64,000 nt of DNA from Labilibaculum sp. DW002. Lineage in GTDB: Bacteria; Bacteroidota; Bacteroidia; Bacteroidales; Marinifilaceae. Below the pieces are notes generated by a model, which was given only the letters and a program-made list of their open reading frames with translations, did no database searches and was not told where the DNA came from. Each line of letters starts with the position of its first letter. Within the stretch, counting starts at the first letter, position 1. This document shows, piece by piece, positions 51,293 through 61,645 of the stretch. The DNA is taken from positions 1,674,001-1,738,000 of the forward strand of contig NZ_JAKJSC010000001.1 in assembly GCF_029029525.1 (NCBI RefSeq), given 5' to 3'. The translations under genes were made by a program, and so were the position numbers.

Positions 51293-52123
51293 CTAGTTGA
51301 CAGGTGTGAAAGTACAGTCGTACTCACTTTCCCAACCAGAAGAACTAATCTTATAAACGATATGTAACACTCCTGTATCTGGATCAACACTACCAGGTTG
51401 GAAACTTTGTACTTGATTACCATAAGCTTCAACAAGACTTTGCTGAGGTACTGCAATCACACCACAAACATCTGTAAATGTAAATCCTGGTGTATTACCC
51501 AAAGTTGCAGCTGCCCAGTGACCTACTTCAGAAGTACGGTATGTTCCAACACCTGTTTGAGTAATCGTTACATTAGTATAAGGAGTAATTACACCACCAT
51601 CACGCAATACAACAACTGTGTATGCACCTTGTAATTCTGAAGGACAAGCGTAATTAAGCGTTACAGGAATAGTTTTTCCTGAAGCAACAACTGAATTATC
51701 TCCAGATGCTGTAGTAACCTCTAAAACCAATTTAGGAGAAGTTGCTAACGGAGTAGCAATTCCTTCTGTTAACATGGTTACACCATCAAATAAAGCTAAA
51801 TAATTATTATCGCTCTTTAAAGTAACTGAATTATTATCGATACGATAATGAGTTCCTTCAACTGCTGTAGAAGATGAGTGAGCTGCAATTGTCACAGTAA
51901 CATCACCTGTTACTTTTGACAAGTTTGGCCCTTGCAATTTCATTTTTACGTCTACTGGGTACTCCGTACCATCAGCAATTCGTGTTACGGCCTGTTGTGA
52001 CTGTTCAAATACTGCTAAATTAGTACCGCCATCGATGTCATACACAACAGAATCATCTTCATCACAAGCATTCCAAATCAGAACCCCTACTAGAAGAAAT
52101 AATATGTATTTTATATTTTTCAT
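51293..52123 (-). CDS. SusCD-linked lipoprotein
   Basis: A 276-residue lipoprotein (lipobox WNAC, C20) with an N-terminal beta-sandwich-like domain (about 35-155: VAVEGTHYRIDNNSVTLKSD, in part) of a kind often seen in SusCD-associated DUF1735/DUF4843-like proteins. The C-terminal part starts CPSELQGAYTVVVLRDGG and ends EYDCTFTPVN. Encoded directly after the SusD-like gene (14 bp). Role presumably ligand capture at the surface. The exact family is unsure. Confidence 0.72.
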   Translation of the reverse strand: MKNIKYILFLLVGVLIWNACDEDDSVVYDIDGGTNLAVFEQSQQAVTRIADGTEYPVDVKMKLQGPNLSKVTGDVTVTIAAHSSSTAVEGTHYRIDNNSVTLKSDNNYLALFDGVTMLTEGIATPLATSPKLVLEVTTASGDNSVVASGKTIPVTLNYACPSELQGAYTVVVLRDGGVITPYTNVTITQTGVGTYRTSEVGHWAAATLGNTPGFTFTDVCGVIAVPQQSLVEAYGNQVQSFQPGSVDPDTGVLHIVYKISSSGWESEYDCTFTPVN

Positions 52124-52137
52124 AATTTAATCTCAAT

Positions 52138-53580
52138 TTAGTTTGCCCAAAATATTTTACTTGTAAAGGCGTTTGGTTGACTTGGAAGATTTATTGTATT
52201 ACCAGTAATCTCACTAGATGGATAGAATAATCTCACAGGACGATCCGAAGTTGATGCCAATAATGAAACAGGCAAATTACTAGGGTATCCAGTTCTAGTA
52301 TAATCAAACCATGACTGAATTGCGTCAACACCGTTTAAAGCAAGCCATTTTTGTGTAATAATAGCTTCTAACTTGTTAGCTGAACTTGCATAAGCAATAT
52401 TGTTTACAGCTTGAGATAAGTAAGTTGCAGATGAACCAGCTCCAAGATTAGCAAATGATGCTTCAACTCCTGCATTGTAAGATGCTTCAGCGTCTCCACC
52501 GAATCCTTTTAATGCAGCTTCTGCTTGGTTAAAATGACTTTCAGCTAATGTGAAAACAACAGCTTCCATAGTTGCAGCTTTTAAAACTCCAGGTCCGATA
52601 TTCGAAACTAGATCCGCAGCGTAATTATCATCTGGATTTGATCCTTGTTCAACACCTAAATGTCCTGTATCTGGCGTTTCGTATAAAAAGGCAAGACGTG
52701 GATCATTAGTAGTTGTAAGGTAATCAAGAACGTATTGAGTAGCACATGTTGCATCGTTAGATAAAGTAACTGTTCCATCTACCTTTGAACCAAGAGTTTC
52801 CCAAAATGGATTTTGCTTTCCTTCTTCATTCAAGTAACCAGGTTGAACCGTTACATCTTCTCCGATATAACCATAACCATTAGCGTTAATTTCTGCAATT
52901 CCACCACTAATGTCAGCTACATCAGACATACGAACAAGAACTCTTAACTTAATTGTGTTCGCAAATTGCTTCCACTTATTCATATCTCCACCGAACATGA
53001 TATCATCATCACCAGGAGCAACAGATAACTCGTTTGCTTCAGCAGCTTCAATCATTGTAACAGCGTTAGCTAATTGAACCAATAAATCATTATAAATCGT
53101 CAAAGCATCATCATAAACAGGTGTTGCAACTGCTCCACGAGCTAAAGCTTCTGAATAAGGTACATCACCATATAAATCAACTAGAATTTGAAAGTGAAAT
53201 GATTTCATTATTGAGCCAATAGCTTTATAATGTCCATATTCTTCATCAAGATCTGCTAAAGCATGGTATTGTTTTAATGCAGTACCATAAGCATCTCTAA
53301 ATAATTGATCGTAAAAAGTTGGTGTTACCAAATATTTGAATTCTTCATCGTACCATGAAAATCCATAAGTCTCACTCCAGTTATACATTAACATATTACC
53401 TAAGTGATTTGTTCTCCTACTTGAAGTATTGTAGCTCGCAGTATAATCTTGCGCTACTGGCAAAATAAGATCTGGTGATACAGTTGTTGGGTTATTTGGG
53501 TCATCATTGACATCCAAAAACTCATCGCACCCTGTAAACAGAAGTCCAGAAAGTATTATTAATAAAAAATATTTTTTCAT
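52138..53580 (-). CDS. SusD/RagB-family nutrient-binding lipoprotein
   Basis: A 480-residue lipoprotein (lipobox FTGC, C18) of the SusD-like_2 group. The start CDEFLDVNDDPNNPTTVSPDLILP is characteristic, with TPR-like helices throughout (YKAIGSIMKSFHFQILVDLYGDVPYSEA, shown in parts) and a C-terminal region with IITQKWLALNGVDAIQSWFDY. SusD caps the SusC channel and captures ligand. No glycosidase, lyase or peptidase gene is in the operon, so the nutrient may be a peptide or an unrelated oligomer. Confidence 0.93.
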   Translation of the reverse strand: MKKYFLLIILSGLLFTGCDEFLDVNDDPNNPTTVSPDLILPVAQDYTASYNTSSRRTNHLGNMLMYNWSETYGFSWYDEEFKYLVTPTFYDQLFRDAYGTALKQYHALADLDEEYGHYKAIGSIMKSFHFQILVDLYGDVPYSEALARGAVATPVYDDALTIYNDLLVQLANAVTMIEAAEANELSVAPGDDDIMFGGDMNKWKQFANTIKLRVLVRMSDVADISGGIAEINANGYGYIGEDVTVQPGYLNEEGKQNPFWETLGSKVDGTVTLSNDATCATQYVLDYLTTTNDPRLAFLYETPDTGHLGVEQGSNPDDNYAADLVSNIGPGVLKAATMEAVVFTLAESHFNQAEAALKGFGGDAEASYNAGVEASFANLGAGSSATYLSQAVNNIAYASSANKLEAIITQKWLALNGVDAIQSWFDYTRTGYPSNLPVSLLASTSDRPVRLFYPSSEITGNTINLPSQPNAFTSKIFWAN

Positions 53581-53596
53581 ATCTAAGTATGTTTTT

Positions 53597-56500
53597 TTAG
53601 AATTCTACATTTACGTTAAATCCAAACGATCTCGTTGGAGGTGATGTTAAGTAACCACCAATACCAATACCATTCGCTGCATCCGTTGATCTCGTATTTC
53701 TAAATTCAGGATCAGAGAATCTGTACTTCTGCTTTGGTAGAGAGGTCCATAAGTTTCTTGCTACAAAACCAACTGTTACTTTATTCACAAAATTAGTTTT
53801 ATTCAAAAGACTCTTAGGGAAAGTATAATTTAACGCAAGCTCTCTAATTTTGAAAGCAGTTGCATCCTTCACGTAGTTTTCTTTAATTTGGTTGTAATGA
53901 TCTTTCCAGAAAGACATTTCACCACCAGTAATTTGAGTATTTGTGTTTGCTTCATATACTCCAGGACTTACCTCAATAGATGAATTAGGCCATACGAAAT
54001 CTTGTCTATTCGCTTGAACACTTTCCATAGATCTTCCAGTAAATTCCATAAGGTCTGAACCTTGTGAGTAATACACATAGTTAGCACGATAATCCATGGT
54101 AGCAGATAAAGTAAGTCCTTTATAGCTAACAGAAGTATTTAAACCTAAAATATACTCAGGAGTTGTTCTTCCCATGTTTTCAATTTCACCAACAACTGGG
54201 TCACCACTTACAGCATCTACAACAATTCTTCCTTGAGGATCTCTTGTGTAAGCAACTGCTTTCAACATTGGGAAAGTTTCACCAACTACAGCATAAGTAC
54301 CGAATCCACCAGTATAAGATTCAATTGCAACCTCTTTAAGATCACCAACGATTTCTACAACTTCAGTGTCTGCTTTAGAAAAGTTAACATTCATATTCCA
54401 GCTAAAATCTCCAGCTTGAATAACTCTACCACCTAAACTAACTTCTACACCTGTACTCTTTAACTCACCAATATTTGTCAAGAAACCATAAGCACCTGAG
54501 GCAATAGATGGAGTTGTGTTCGTAATCAGATCAGTAGTTTTTGTAAAGAAGTAAGCAGCATCTAAATTAATTCGACCTTGAAGGAATGACATGTTCATAC
54601 CAATCTCAGTACTATTTAATTTCTCTTTCTTAATACTTTCAGCAACCGCTGTGTTAGCAACGCGGAATCCGTTTACTGTTCCGTAAGGAAATCCACCAGC
54701 TTGATAGAAACTTTCATTAATTTGATAAGGTCCTAAATCATTATAAACTGTAGAATTACTTAAAGTTACCTTAGCAGTTGAAAGGAATGAATTATCAGCT
54801 AAAGAAGGAATTGCTTCTGTTAACACGATAGATAAACCAGCAGCTGGATAAAAATAACTTCTATCATCTTTTGCAAGACTTGAAGTAACATCTTGTCTTC
54901 CTGTTAATGTTAAGAAAGCCCAATTTTTGTAACCGAAAGTAAGATCGGCAAACACACCAAATGTACGTTTACGAGACTCACTTACACCACCTTGAAGCTC
55001 ACCTGTTCCATTAGAAACATCATAAAAATCAGGAATACTAAGATTGTTTGCAGTCAAATAACTACTTCTATTTCTATATGACGATGTTGCAGAACCAACA
55101 ATTGCCTTTAAATTAATGTCCTCAGTTAAATCAAACTCACCTCTTAATAACATATCTAATGTATAAGATGTGTATTGAAATTCTGAATCAGTAACATAAG
55201 AACCAACTGCTGAATGATAAGGCTGTGTAAACGAATCATAAGTTTGAGCCGCTCTCCAGTCTTTACCATCACCAAAACTACTATTTACACCCGCACGAAC
55301 AGTAAAATTAATTTTATCTGTGATGTCATAAGATGCACGTAAATTTGCATTGATTCTTTTTGATCTATCACGATCTCTGTTTGTTCCAATCGCCCAGTAA
55401 GGATTCTGATAAAATGCATTAAAATATCTATCAGCGTGACCATAACTAAGAGGGTTATCCCAATCTTTGTATGTATCCAAAGGAATATTTGCAGGAGTAT
55501 TTAAAAGAAACCAGTAGAATGCTCTATCTTGGTCACCAATATTACTACCAACAACATCCTTATCATCAGACATAAAACTAGAATTCAATCCAATGTCTAA
55601 TTTACCAATTTTCTTATTTGCATTAACACGAACTGTGTATTTTTCATATGTATCATCTGGCACGATACCTTTTGTATCTTGGTGACCAATAGATAAGTAG
55701 AAACTACCAGTATCATCACCACCATTCATGTATACAGTATTCTGTAATGTAGTACCTGTATTGAAAAAATCTTTCAAGTTGTCCTTTACAGGAGCATAAG
55801 GAACTGCTTGGAATGTACCATCTCTAAATACAGGTCCAATCTGACGATCTTGACCGTCAAAACGTGGTCCCCAGTTGGTATTCTCAATGTTGTTGTATAC
55901 TCCATCCCATCCTGTACCATATTCAGTTTGGAAGTCAGGCATATAAGCAACAGTTTCGAATGTTGTAGAATTTTGAACACCTACGGTAAATTTAGAACCT
56001 TTTTTCCCTTTTTTGGTTACAACAATAATTGCACCATTACCGGCACGAGAACCATAAAGAGCTGCAGCACTAGCACCCTTCAAAACGTTTACACTTTCTA
56101 CATCATTTGGATTCAAATCATCAAAAGCACCAGTTGATGCAATAGAACCATCTATTACAATAAGAGCTTCATTATTCGCAGAAATTGAACGCAATCCTCT
56201 AAGTAAGATTTGACTTTCAGATTTTACACCATTACTTTGAATGTTGATTTGAACACCAGCTACTTTACCAGTAAGAGCTGCAGCAACTGCAGTCTGCTGT
56301 CCAGCCATCAGCTCTTCGCTGTCCACCTTTTCAGTCTGATAAGTAACAGAACGCTTCTGACGTTTGATACCAAAACCGGTTACAACAACTTCGTCCATAC
56401 CAATAGATTCAGTTTCTAAAACTACATTAATAACAGTTTGAGAACCAACTGTTATTTCTTGAGAAACCATACCCACAAAACTATAAACAAGAACATCACT

Positions 56501-56701
56501 TGCCGAAGCTTCAAGACTATATTTCCCATCAATATCTGTACTAGCACCAATAGTGGTACCTTTTACGATAACAGATACACCAGGCATACCCAGCCCGTCG
56601 TCGGCACTGGTTACCGTACCGGTGATTTGCTTGCTTTGCGCAGTTACTATCTGAGTCCCTACAAAAAGTAGAAAAACAAATAGTCCAATTAATTTTTTCA
56701 T
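53597..56701 (-). CDS. SusC/RagA-family TonB-linked outer-membrane transporter
   Basis: A 1034-residue transporter with a signal peptide (1-21, IVTAQ), an N-terminal carboxypeptidase D regulatory-like domain (about 23-98, ITGTVTSADDGLGMPGVSVIVKG), a TonB box/plug start (DEVVVTGFGIKRQKRS, about 103-118), a plug with AALYGSRAGNGAIIVVTKKG, and a barrel ending FGFNVNVEF. It imports large nutrients with its SusD partner encoded 16 bp downstream. The first gene of a four-gene operon. Confidence 0.95.
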   Translation of the reverse strand: MKKLIGLFVFLLFVGTQIVTAQSKQITGTVTSADDGLGMPGVSVIVKGTTIGASTDIDGKYSLEASASDVLVYSFVGMVSQEITVGSQTVINVVLETESIGMDEVVVTGFGIKRQKRSVTYQTEKVDSEELMAGQQTAVAAALTGKVAGVQINIQSNGVKSESQILLRGLRSISANNEALIVIDGSIASTGAFDDLNPNDVESVNVLKGASAAALYGSRAGNGAIIVVTKKGKKGSKFTVGVQNSTTFETVAYMPDFQTEYGTGWDGVYNNIENTNWGPRFDGQDRQIGPVFRDGTFQAVPYAPVKDNLKDFFNTGTTLQNTVYMNGGDDTGSFYLSIGHQDTKGIVPDDTYEKYTVRVNANKKIGKLDIGLNSSFMSDDKDVVGSNIGDQDRAFYWFLLNTPANIPLDTYKDWDNPLSYGHADRYFNAFYQNPYWAIGTNRDRDRSKRINANLRASYDITDKINFTVRAGVNSSFGDGKDWRAAQTYDSFTQPYHSAVGSYVTDSEFQYTSYTLDMLLRGEFDLTEDINLKAIVGSATSSYRNRSSYLTANNLSIPDFYDVSNGTGELQGGVSESRKRTFGVFADLTFGYKNWAFLTLTGRQDVTSSLAKDDRSYFYPAAGLSIVLTEAIPSLADNSFLSTAKVTLSNSTVYNDLGPYQINESFYQAGGFPYGTVNGFRVANTAVAESIKKEKLNSTEIGMNMSFLQGRINLDAAYFFTKTTDLITNTTPSIASGAYGFLTNIGELKSTGVEVSLGGRVIQAGDFSWNMNVNFSKADTEVVEIVGDLKEVAIESYTGGFGTYAVVGETFPMLKAVAYTRDPQGRIVVDAVSGDPVVGEIENMGRTTPEYILGLNTSVSYKGLTLSATMDYRANYVYYSQGSDLMEFTGRSMESVQANRQDFVWPNSSIEVSPGVYEANTNTQITGGEMSFWKDHYNQIKENYVKDATAFKIRELALNYTFPKSLLNKTNFVNKVTVGFVARNLWTSLPKQKYRFSDPEFRNTRSTDAANGIGIGGYLTSPPTRSFGFNVNVEF

Positions 56702-57209
56702 AAAAATTCTTTTTAGTTAGTAATTAAGTAAAGATGCAAATGGTTTAAATGGTAATAATCGATGCTAAATTTAGTACTTATAATGGATTTAACAAATATT
56801 AACACCGTTTTAACACCTACTAAACTCATGATTTATGTCATATTTTACTTGTTTTTGAAATAAAAACAAGTTGTTTATGGATTTTTAATCATGAGGTATC
56901 GAAAACAATTGTGTAGTTAAAAATCAATCAAATACAAGCCTCTAGGTTTATTGATTTCATTATTGTTTTGGACAATTATTTATAACTGAAAAAAATAGTG
57001 TTTTTTTTTCAGAAATAGCATTTAAATTTTAAAATCACGCCATATTTAGCCACCTGATTGAATAAAAAGACCTTTTTTTAGTACTATATTATAATAAATA
57101 AGGGGTGAGATTGAAAAATACCATATATTATTTAACAACTTATTTTTTTATATCATTTACCATTCAATAGCTATTGATTTATTACATTTGGTAAAAAATT
57201 TAAACAACA
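56702..57209. other. Divergent promoter region of susC and pepD
   Basis: About 510 bp of very A/T-rich DNA without a gene. A perfect TACATTTG -7 box for pepD lies at 57183-57190, 19 bp before its ATG. No clear susC promoter was seen; TAAATTTA on the minus strand is one base off. Confidence 0.5.
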
Positions 57210-58673
57210 ATGAAAAGAATACTCTCTGAATTACAACCTACGGAAATTTGGAATCACTTTGAAGATATCTGTCAGGTTCCAAGACCATCAAAAAAAGAAG
57301 CTAAAATCATCGAATTCCTTATGGATTTCGGAAAAAAGCACAATCTAGATACTAAAAGAGATGAGATTGGCAATGTGTTAATCAGTAAACCTGCTACACC
57401 GGGAAAAGAAAATATAAAAACTATAGTTCTGCAATCGCATATGGACATGGTCTGTGAAAAAAACAGTGAAACAGATCATGATTTCGAGAAGGATCCTATT
57501 GTTCCATGGATTGATAATGGTTGGGTTAAAGCCAAAGGCACGACCTTAGGTGCTGATGACGGCATAGGTATGGCCGCAGAAATGGCTCTACTAACCTCAA
57601 CAGACATTGAACACGGACCTATTGAGTGCTTGTTTACGGTGGATGAAGAAACTGGACTCTCTGGAGCTTTTGCCTTACAGCCTGATTTCTTTAAAGGAAA
57701 TATACTCTTAAACCTAGATTCGGAAGATGAAGGGGAACTATTTATTGGTTGTGCTGGAGGTATTGATACAATTGCCAGTATGGATTACAAACAAGAAGAA
57801 ATTCCTAAAGACCACTTCCCTATTCGCATTGAAGTAAAAGGTCTTCTTGGAGGACACTCTGGTGATGAAATCAACAAAGGTCGTGGGAACTCCAATAAAA
57901 TCCTAAATCGTTTTCTTTGGCAAATAAACAAAAAATACGACATTCGAATAGCAGATTTTAATGGTGGAAACCTAAGAAATGCAATACCTCGTGAAGCTTA
58001 TGCCATAATTACCTTACCTTCTAAATTTAAAGAGAACGTAAGAGTAGATTTAAACATCTATGCAGCAGATATGGAAGAAGTATGGAGTGTAAGTGAGCCG
58101 AAACTTAAAATAAGTCTTGAATCTACAGATGTTCCAAAGTTCGTTATAGATAAAGAATGCTCTTCCAATTTTATGGATGCGATTTATGCCTGTCCACATG
58201 GTGTATTTGCAATGAGCTCAAAAATGCCTGGCATGGTTGAAACTTCAACAAATCTTGCATCTGTAAAATTTTCGGATGATAACAAGATCCTTATCACCAC
58301 TTCACAAAGAAGTGATGTTGATAGTGAAAAGTACAATATTGCACAAATGGTTGGCATATCATTAACCATGGCCAATGCAAAAATAGAACATACAGATGGA
58401 TACCCAGGATGGGCTCCTAATCCTAATTCTAAAATATTAGATGTGGCAGTTGACTCCTATAAAAATCTATTTGGAAAAGATCCTATTGTTCGTTCTATCC
58501 ACGCAGGACTTGAATGTGGTTTATTTCTAGAAAAATATCCTAACATGGATATGATTTCTTTTGGTCCAACTTTAAGAGATGTGCATTCTCCTGATGAAAG
58601 AATTAATATTGAAACGGTTGATAAATTTTGGAAACATTTAATTGATGTGATCAAAAACATACCAAGTAATTAA
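57210..58673 (+). CDS. pepD: Aminoacyl-histidine dipeptidase (PepD, M20)
   Basis: A 487-residue cytosolic metallopeptidase that splits Xaa-His and other dipeptides. Metal sites visible are QSHMDMVCEK (about 77-86), GADDGIGMA (about 112-120), the DEETGLSGA catalytic pair, and LNLDSEDEGE, with a late H in GPTLRDVHSPDER. The HSGDEINKGRGN loop of the lid domain is present. Length is usual for PepD. It lies alone, divergent from susC. Confidence 0.95.
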   Translation: MKRILSELQPTEIWNHFEDICQVPRPSKKEAKIIEFLMDFGKKHNLDTKRDEIGNVLISKPATPGKENIKTIVLQSHMDMVCEKNSETDHDFEKDPIVPWIDNGWVKAKGTTLGADDGIGMAAEMALLTSTDIEHGPIECLFTVDEETGLSGAFALQPDFFKGNILLNLDSEDEGELFIGCAGGIDTIASMDYKQEEIPKDHFPIRIEVKGLLGGHSGDEINKGRGNSNKILNRFLWQINKKYDIRIADFNGGNLRNAIPREAYAIITLPSKFKENVRVDLNIYAADMEEVWSVSEPKLKISLESTDVPKFVIDKECSSNFMDAIYACPHGVFAMSSKMPGMVETSTNLASVKFSDDNKILITTSQRSDVDSEKYNIAQMVGISLTMANAKIEHTDGYPGWAPNPNSKILDVAVDSYKNLFGKDPIVRSIHAGLECGLFLEKYPNMDMISFGPTLRDVHSPDERINIETVDKFWKHLIDVIKNIPSN

Positions 58674-58911
58674 TATTTTCAATTGCATTTAAAAAGACGA
58701 TTCTAATTTGAGTTGTCTTTTTTTTTGCACTGTAGCGATATCAACATTTAAAATCTCCTCCGTTTGATTTCCAAGAATTTTTATTGAAATATTATACCAC
58801 CTTAAATTAGGTTGATCAAAGCAAAACAATCATTCGTCAGGCATTACAGCTACTCCAAATTTTCCTAAATCAATACACGATAAATTCCTTTCTCAAATAG
58901 GATAAAAAGCG

Positions 58912-58919
58912 TATTTTTG
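58912..58919 (+). promoter_or_regulatory. -7 box of the HD-domain gene
   Basis: TATTTTTG, a perfect TAnnTTTG, lies 25 bp before the GTG start at 58945. Confidence 0.5.
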
Positions 58920-58944
58920 TGAGCAATTTTTTAATACTTAAGCA

Positions 58945-59724
58945 GTGAGGGAAGAGGTTTACAATAATATCGAAGCATGGTTTGAAAACTATGTTGCTGG
59001 ATTTGAAAGTGAGATTGAAGAAATTGGGACGAATATCGAATTGAAAAAGAATCATTCTTTCAGAGTTTCGGAATTGATCACTGAACTATCGGAAGAGTGG
59101 GAGCTTGATGAAGCAGATCTTATTTTAGCTAGAATAGCAGGACTGTTGCATGACCTTGGTCGCTTTGAACAGTTGATTAAATATGGAACTTTCTCTGATA
59201 CAGAGCAAATCAATCATATACAGCTAGGAATTTCGACACTGGAAGAGAACAATCTGCTATCGGAATTGAGTGATGAAGAATCTAAAATTGTAATTGATAG
59301 CATTCAAAACCATAACGAAACTTTATTGCCAAAGTCTATTAGCCCAACTAGTCTTCCATTTGTTAAACTTGTTAGAGATGCTGATAAAATTGACATCCTT
59401 CACATTGTTGCGAACTACTACTCTAATAATAAGCAAGGGAGCAACAAAAGACTTGAAATGGAATTGAGTGATAAACATGATATTTCTAAAAAAGTATTTC
59501 AAAGTATCATTAATGAAAAAGTTGTTGACTATAAAGATGTAATGACCTTAAACGATCTTAAACTTCAACAAATGTCATTAATCTTTGATCTTAATTCCAA
59601 AAAAAGTTTCAAAATCATAAGTGAAAAGACCTACTTGAAGCAGATTTTTGAAACAATGCCTAAAAAAGATGAAGTCATTGACACCTACAGACAAATGAAA
59701 ATCTTTTTAGAAAATCAATTATAG
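58945..59724 (+). CDS. HD-domain phosphohydrolase
   Basis: A 259-residue protein that begins with GTG. The HD superfamily metal site runs NHSFRVSELITELSEEW (H at about 33) and LLHDLGRFEQLIKYGTF (HD at about 70-71), then IQNHNETLLPKS and VRDADKIDIL. These are metal-dependent phosphohydrolases or phosphodiesterases on nucleotides. The substrate cannot be assigned. The promoter box at 58912 and the spacing support the GTG start. Stands apart from pepD, before the ferredoxin gene. Confidence 0.87.
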   Translation: MREEVYNNIEAWFENYVAGFESEIEEIGTNIELKKNHSFRVSELITELSEEWELDEADLILARIAGLLHDLGRFEQLIKYGTFSDTEQINHIQLGISTLEENNLLSELSDEESKIVIDSIQNHNETLLPKSISPTSLPFVKLVRDADKIDILHIVANYYSNNKQGSNKRLEMELSDKHDISKKVFQSIINEKVVDYKDVMTLNDLKLQQMSLIFDLNSKKSFKIISEKTYLKQIFETMPKKDEVIDTYRQMKIFLENQL

Positions 59725-59831
59725 AAAAAAGCTTATCTAGAATCATTAAAAATAAAATTGCTTTGATTTGCTGTTTTAAATCGAATTATATATATATTTA
59801 CAGCAGAAAATCATTAAAAGAAAAATAAGCA

Positions 59832-60056
59832 ATGAGAGATATCGTTTGTAATTGTCAAATGGTTGACAGAAAATCTATAGATAAAGCAATTCACGAGAAG
59901 AATGCTACCACTATTGAAGAAATTCGCAGGTACACAGGAGCAAATACTGGTTGTGGAAAATGCATTAGCTATATTAATAGCATATTAGATACAGAAGTCC
60001 CAAAAGTGACACAAAAAATAGATAAAACACAAGCTAGTAAATTCAAGCTTTGGTAA
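59832..60056 (+). CDS. BFD-like [2Fe-2S] protein
   Basis: A 74-residue protein with CNC at residues 6-8 and GCGKC near 38-42, the C-x-C...C-x-x-C arrangement of bacterioferritin-associated ferredoxin and NifU/nitrite-reductase BFD modules. It would bind one [2Fe-2S] cluster and pass electrons. No bacterioferritin gene is adjacent, so its partner is unknown. Small stand-alone gene with a terminator right behind. Confidence 0.85.
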   Translation: MRDIVCNCQMVDRKSIDKAIHEKNATTIEEIRRYTGANTGCGKCISYINSILDTEVPKVTQKIDKTQASKFKLW

Positions 60057-60060
60057 TATA

Positions 60061-60087
60061 AAGCTTCGGACATCCGAAGCTTTTTTT
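60061..60087. terminator. Terminator between the BFD-like gene and citF
   Basis: AAGCTTCGG and CCGAAGCTT form a perfect 9-bp stem with loop ACAT and a T run. It overlaps the citF stop codon and may serve both convergent genes. Confidence 0.88.
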
Positions 60088-61645
60088 AGGCCTTCACTTT
60101 TCTTACCACATCAATCAATGTTCCATCCACCCATTTAATAGCAGCTACAATTTCATCCGATAACTGAATTGAATCCATTTTACCACAAATCATTTCAGCT
60201 TCTTCCTTCAGCTCATCAATTGTCTTTATTGGTAAATCTGTTTCTTTGATTTTCTCTAAAAGATCCTTTCGTAGTGGATTTATTGCAATTCCTCTTTCAG
60301 TAACAATTACATCAATTAATTCTCCGGGTCCACATAAAGTTGTAACGCGATCTCTTACAACTGGTATGCGATTTCGAAACAAGGGAATAGGTAAAATAAC
60401 CGTCTTACTAAACAAACAATTTTGCCAACCACCAATACCGTGCAACAAATAGCCATCGGAGTGAGTAACTACATTTGCATTAAAATCGACATCAACTTCT
60501 GTCGCTCCAAGAATTGCAACATCTACCATCCCTGCAAAATTTCCTTTGCCATGATAATTGTAACTTGTAAAAGGACTAGTCCACACGTGATTTGAGTTTT
60601 CTCTCATTGAACGTACGCCCTCTAAATCAAAAGTTTGTCCATCTAAAATATATTCTACAATCCCCTCCTCGAGCATTTGCACCAAGTATTTATTGCTACC
60701 TCCTCTTGCAAACCTTGCTTTCACACCCTTTCTCCTCATTATCTGAGCAAAATACTCCGCAATTGCCAATGATGTACCACCCGCTCCTGCTTGAAAAGAA
60801 AATCCTTCTGTTATAATTCCAACTTCATCACAAAATTTTGCCGTTAGCTCAGCAATAAACAAACGATCTGGGCTTTTTGTTATTTGAGTTGTACCTGAAA
60901 CGATTCTTTCAGGAATACCGATCTGTTCTATTTCAACTGTATAATCAACAAAATTCCCCTGAATTTGCCAAGGAATACATGGAAACCGAATCATATTATC
61001 AGTAAGGACAATTACTTTATCAGCATATTGAGAATCCGCAAGAGCGAAACCTAATAAACCTGAGGCTGAATTTCCTCTTAAACCATTTGCATTACCAAAT
61101 GAATCGGCACAAGCTGCTCCAATTATTGCAATATCAATGTTTACTTCACCATCTTGAATCGCCTGATAACGGCCTCCATGTGAGCGAAGAACTGCAACTC
61201 CATTCATTTTACCTTCAGAACAAAATCGTCCCAATGGACCATTCATACTTCCCTCTATTCGTGAAATGGTTCCATCTTCGAGGTACTTAATTAAATGCTG
61301 ATGACATGGGAAAGATGCAGATGGAAACCAAACTAATCCTTTAACTCCCAATTCATGCGCAATATCAAATACCAAATTAGCAATCAGGTCACCATCCCGA
61401 AAATGATGATGCGTCGAAATCACCATTCCGTCGGATAGTCCTGCTTTAATTAATGCTCCTTTTAAAGATTTCACTTGCTTGTTGCCATCGGAAGGAAAAC
61501 TTACACTAGAAGATATAGATGCATTGTATTTTCTTCCACTTGGCATGTAATTCCCAACTCCCATAAACGGCATTACCTTCTCACCATTTATTTCAGTTGG
61601 CACAAATCTACCTATCGCATTTTCAACCATTCTATGCTTCATCAC
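60086..61645 (-). CDS. citF: Citrate lyase alpha subunit
   Basis: A 519-residue CoA-transferase-like subunit that moves the acyl group between citrate and the acyl carrier protein. Visible blocks are KSLKGALIKAGLSDGMVIS, THHHFRDGD, GCD-like NANGLRGNSASGLLGFA, the GAGGTSLAIA loop and CGPGELIDVIVTERGIAINP. It overlaps the citDE fusion gene by 14 bp. Together the operon splits citrate to acetate and oxaloacetate in the absence of oxygen. citC, citG and citX, needed for the prosthetic group, are not in the window. Confidence 0.94.
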   Translation of the reverse strand: MMKHRMVENAIGRFVPTEINGEKVMPFMGVGNYMPSGRKYNASISSSVSFPSDGNKQVKSLKGALIKAGLSDGMVISTHHHFRDGDLIANLVFDIAHELGVKGLVWFPSASFPCHQHLIKYLEDGTISRIEGSMNGPLGRFCSEGKMNGVAVLRSHGGRYQAIQDGEVNIDIAIIGAACADSFGNANGLRGNSASGLLGFALADSQYADKVIVLTDNMIRFPCIPWQIQGNFVDYTVEIEQIGIPERIVSGTTQITKSPDRLFIAELTAKFCDEVGIITEGFSFQAGAGGTSLAIAEYFAQIMRRKGVKARFARGGSNKYLVQMLEEGIVEYILDGQTFDLEGVRSMRENSNHVWTSPFTSYNYHGKGNFAGMVDVAILGATEVDVDFNANVVTHSDGYLLHGIGGWQNCLFSKTVILPIPLFRNRIPVVRDRVTTLCGPGELIDVIVTERGIAINPLRKDLLEKIKETDLPIKTIDELKEEAEMICGKMDSIQLSDEIVAAIKWVDGTLIDVVRKVKA

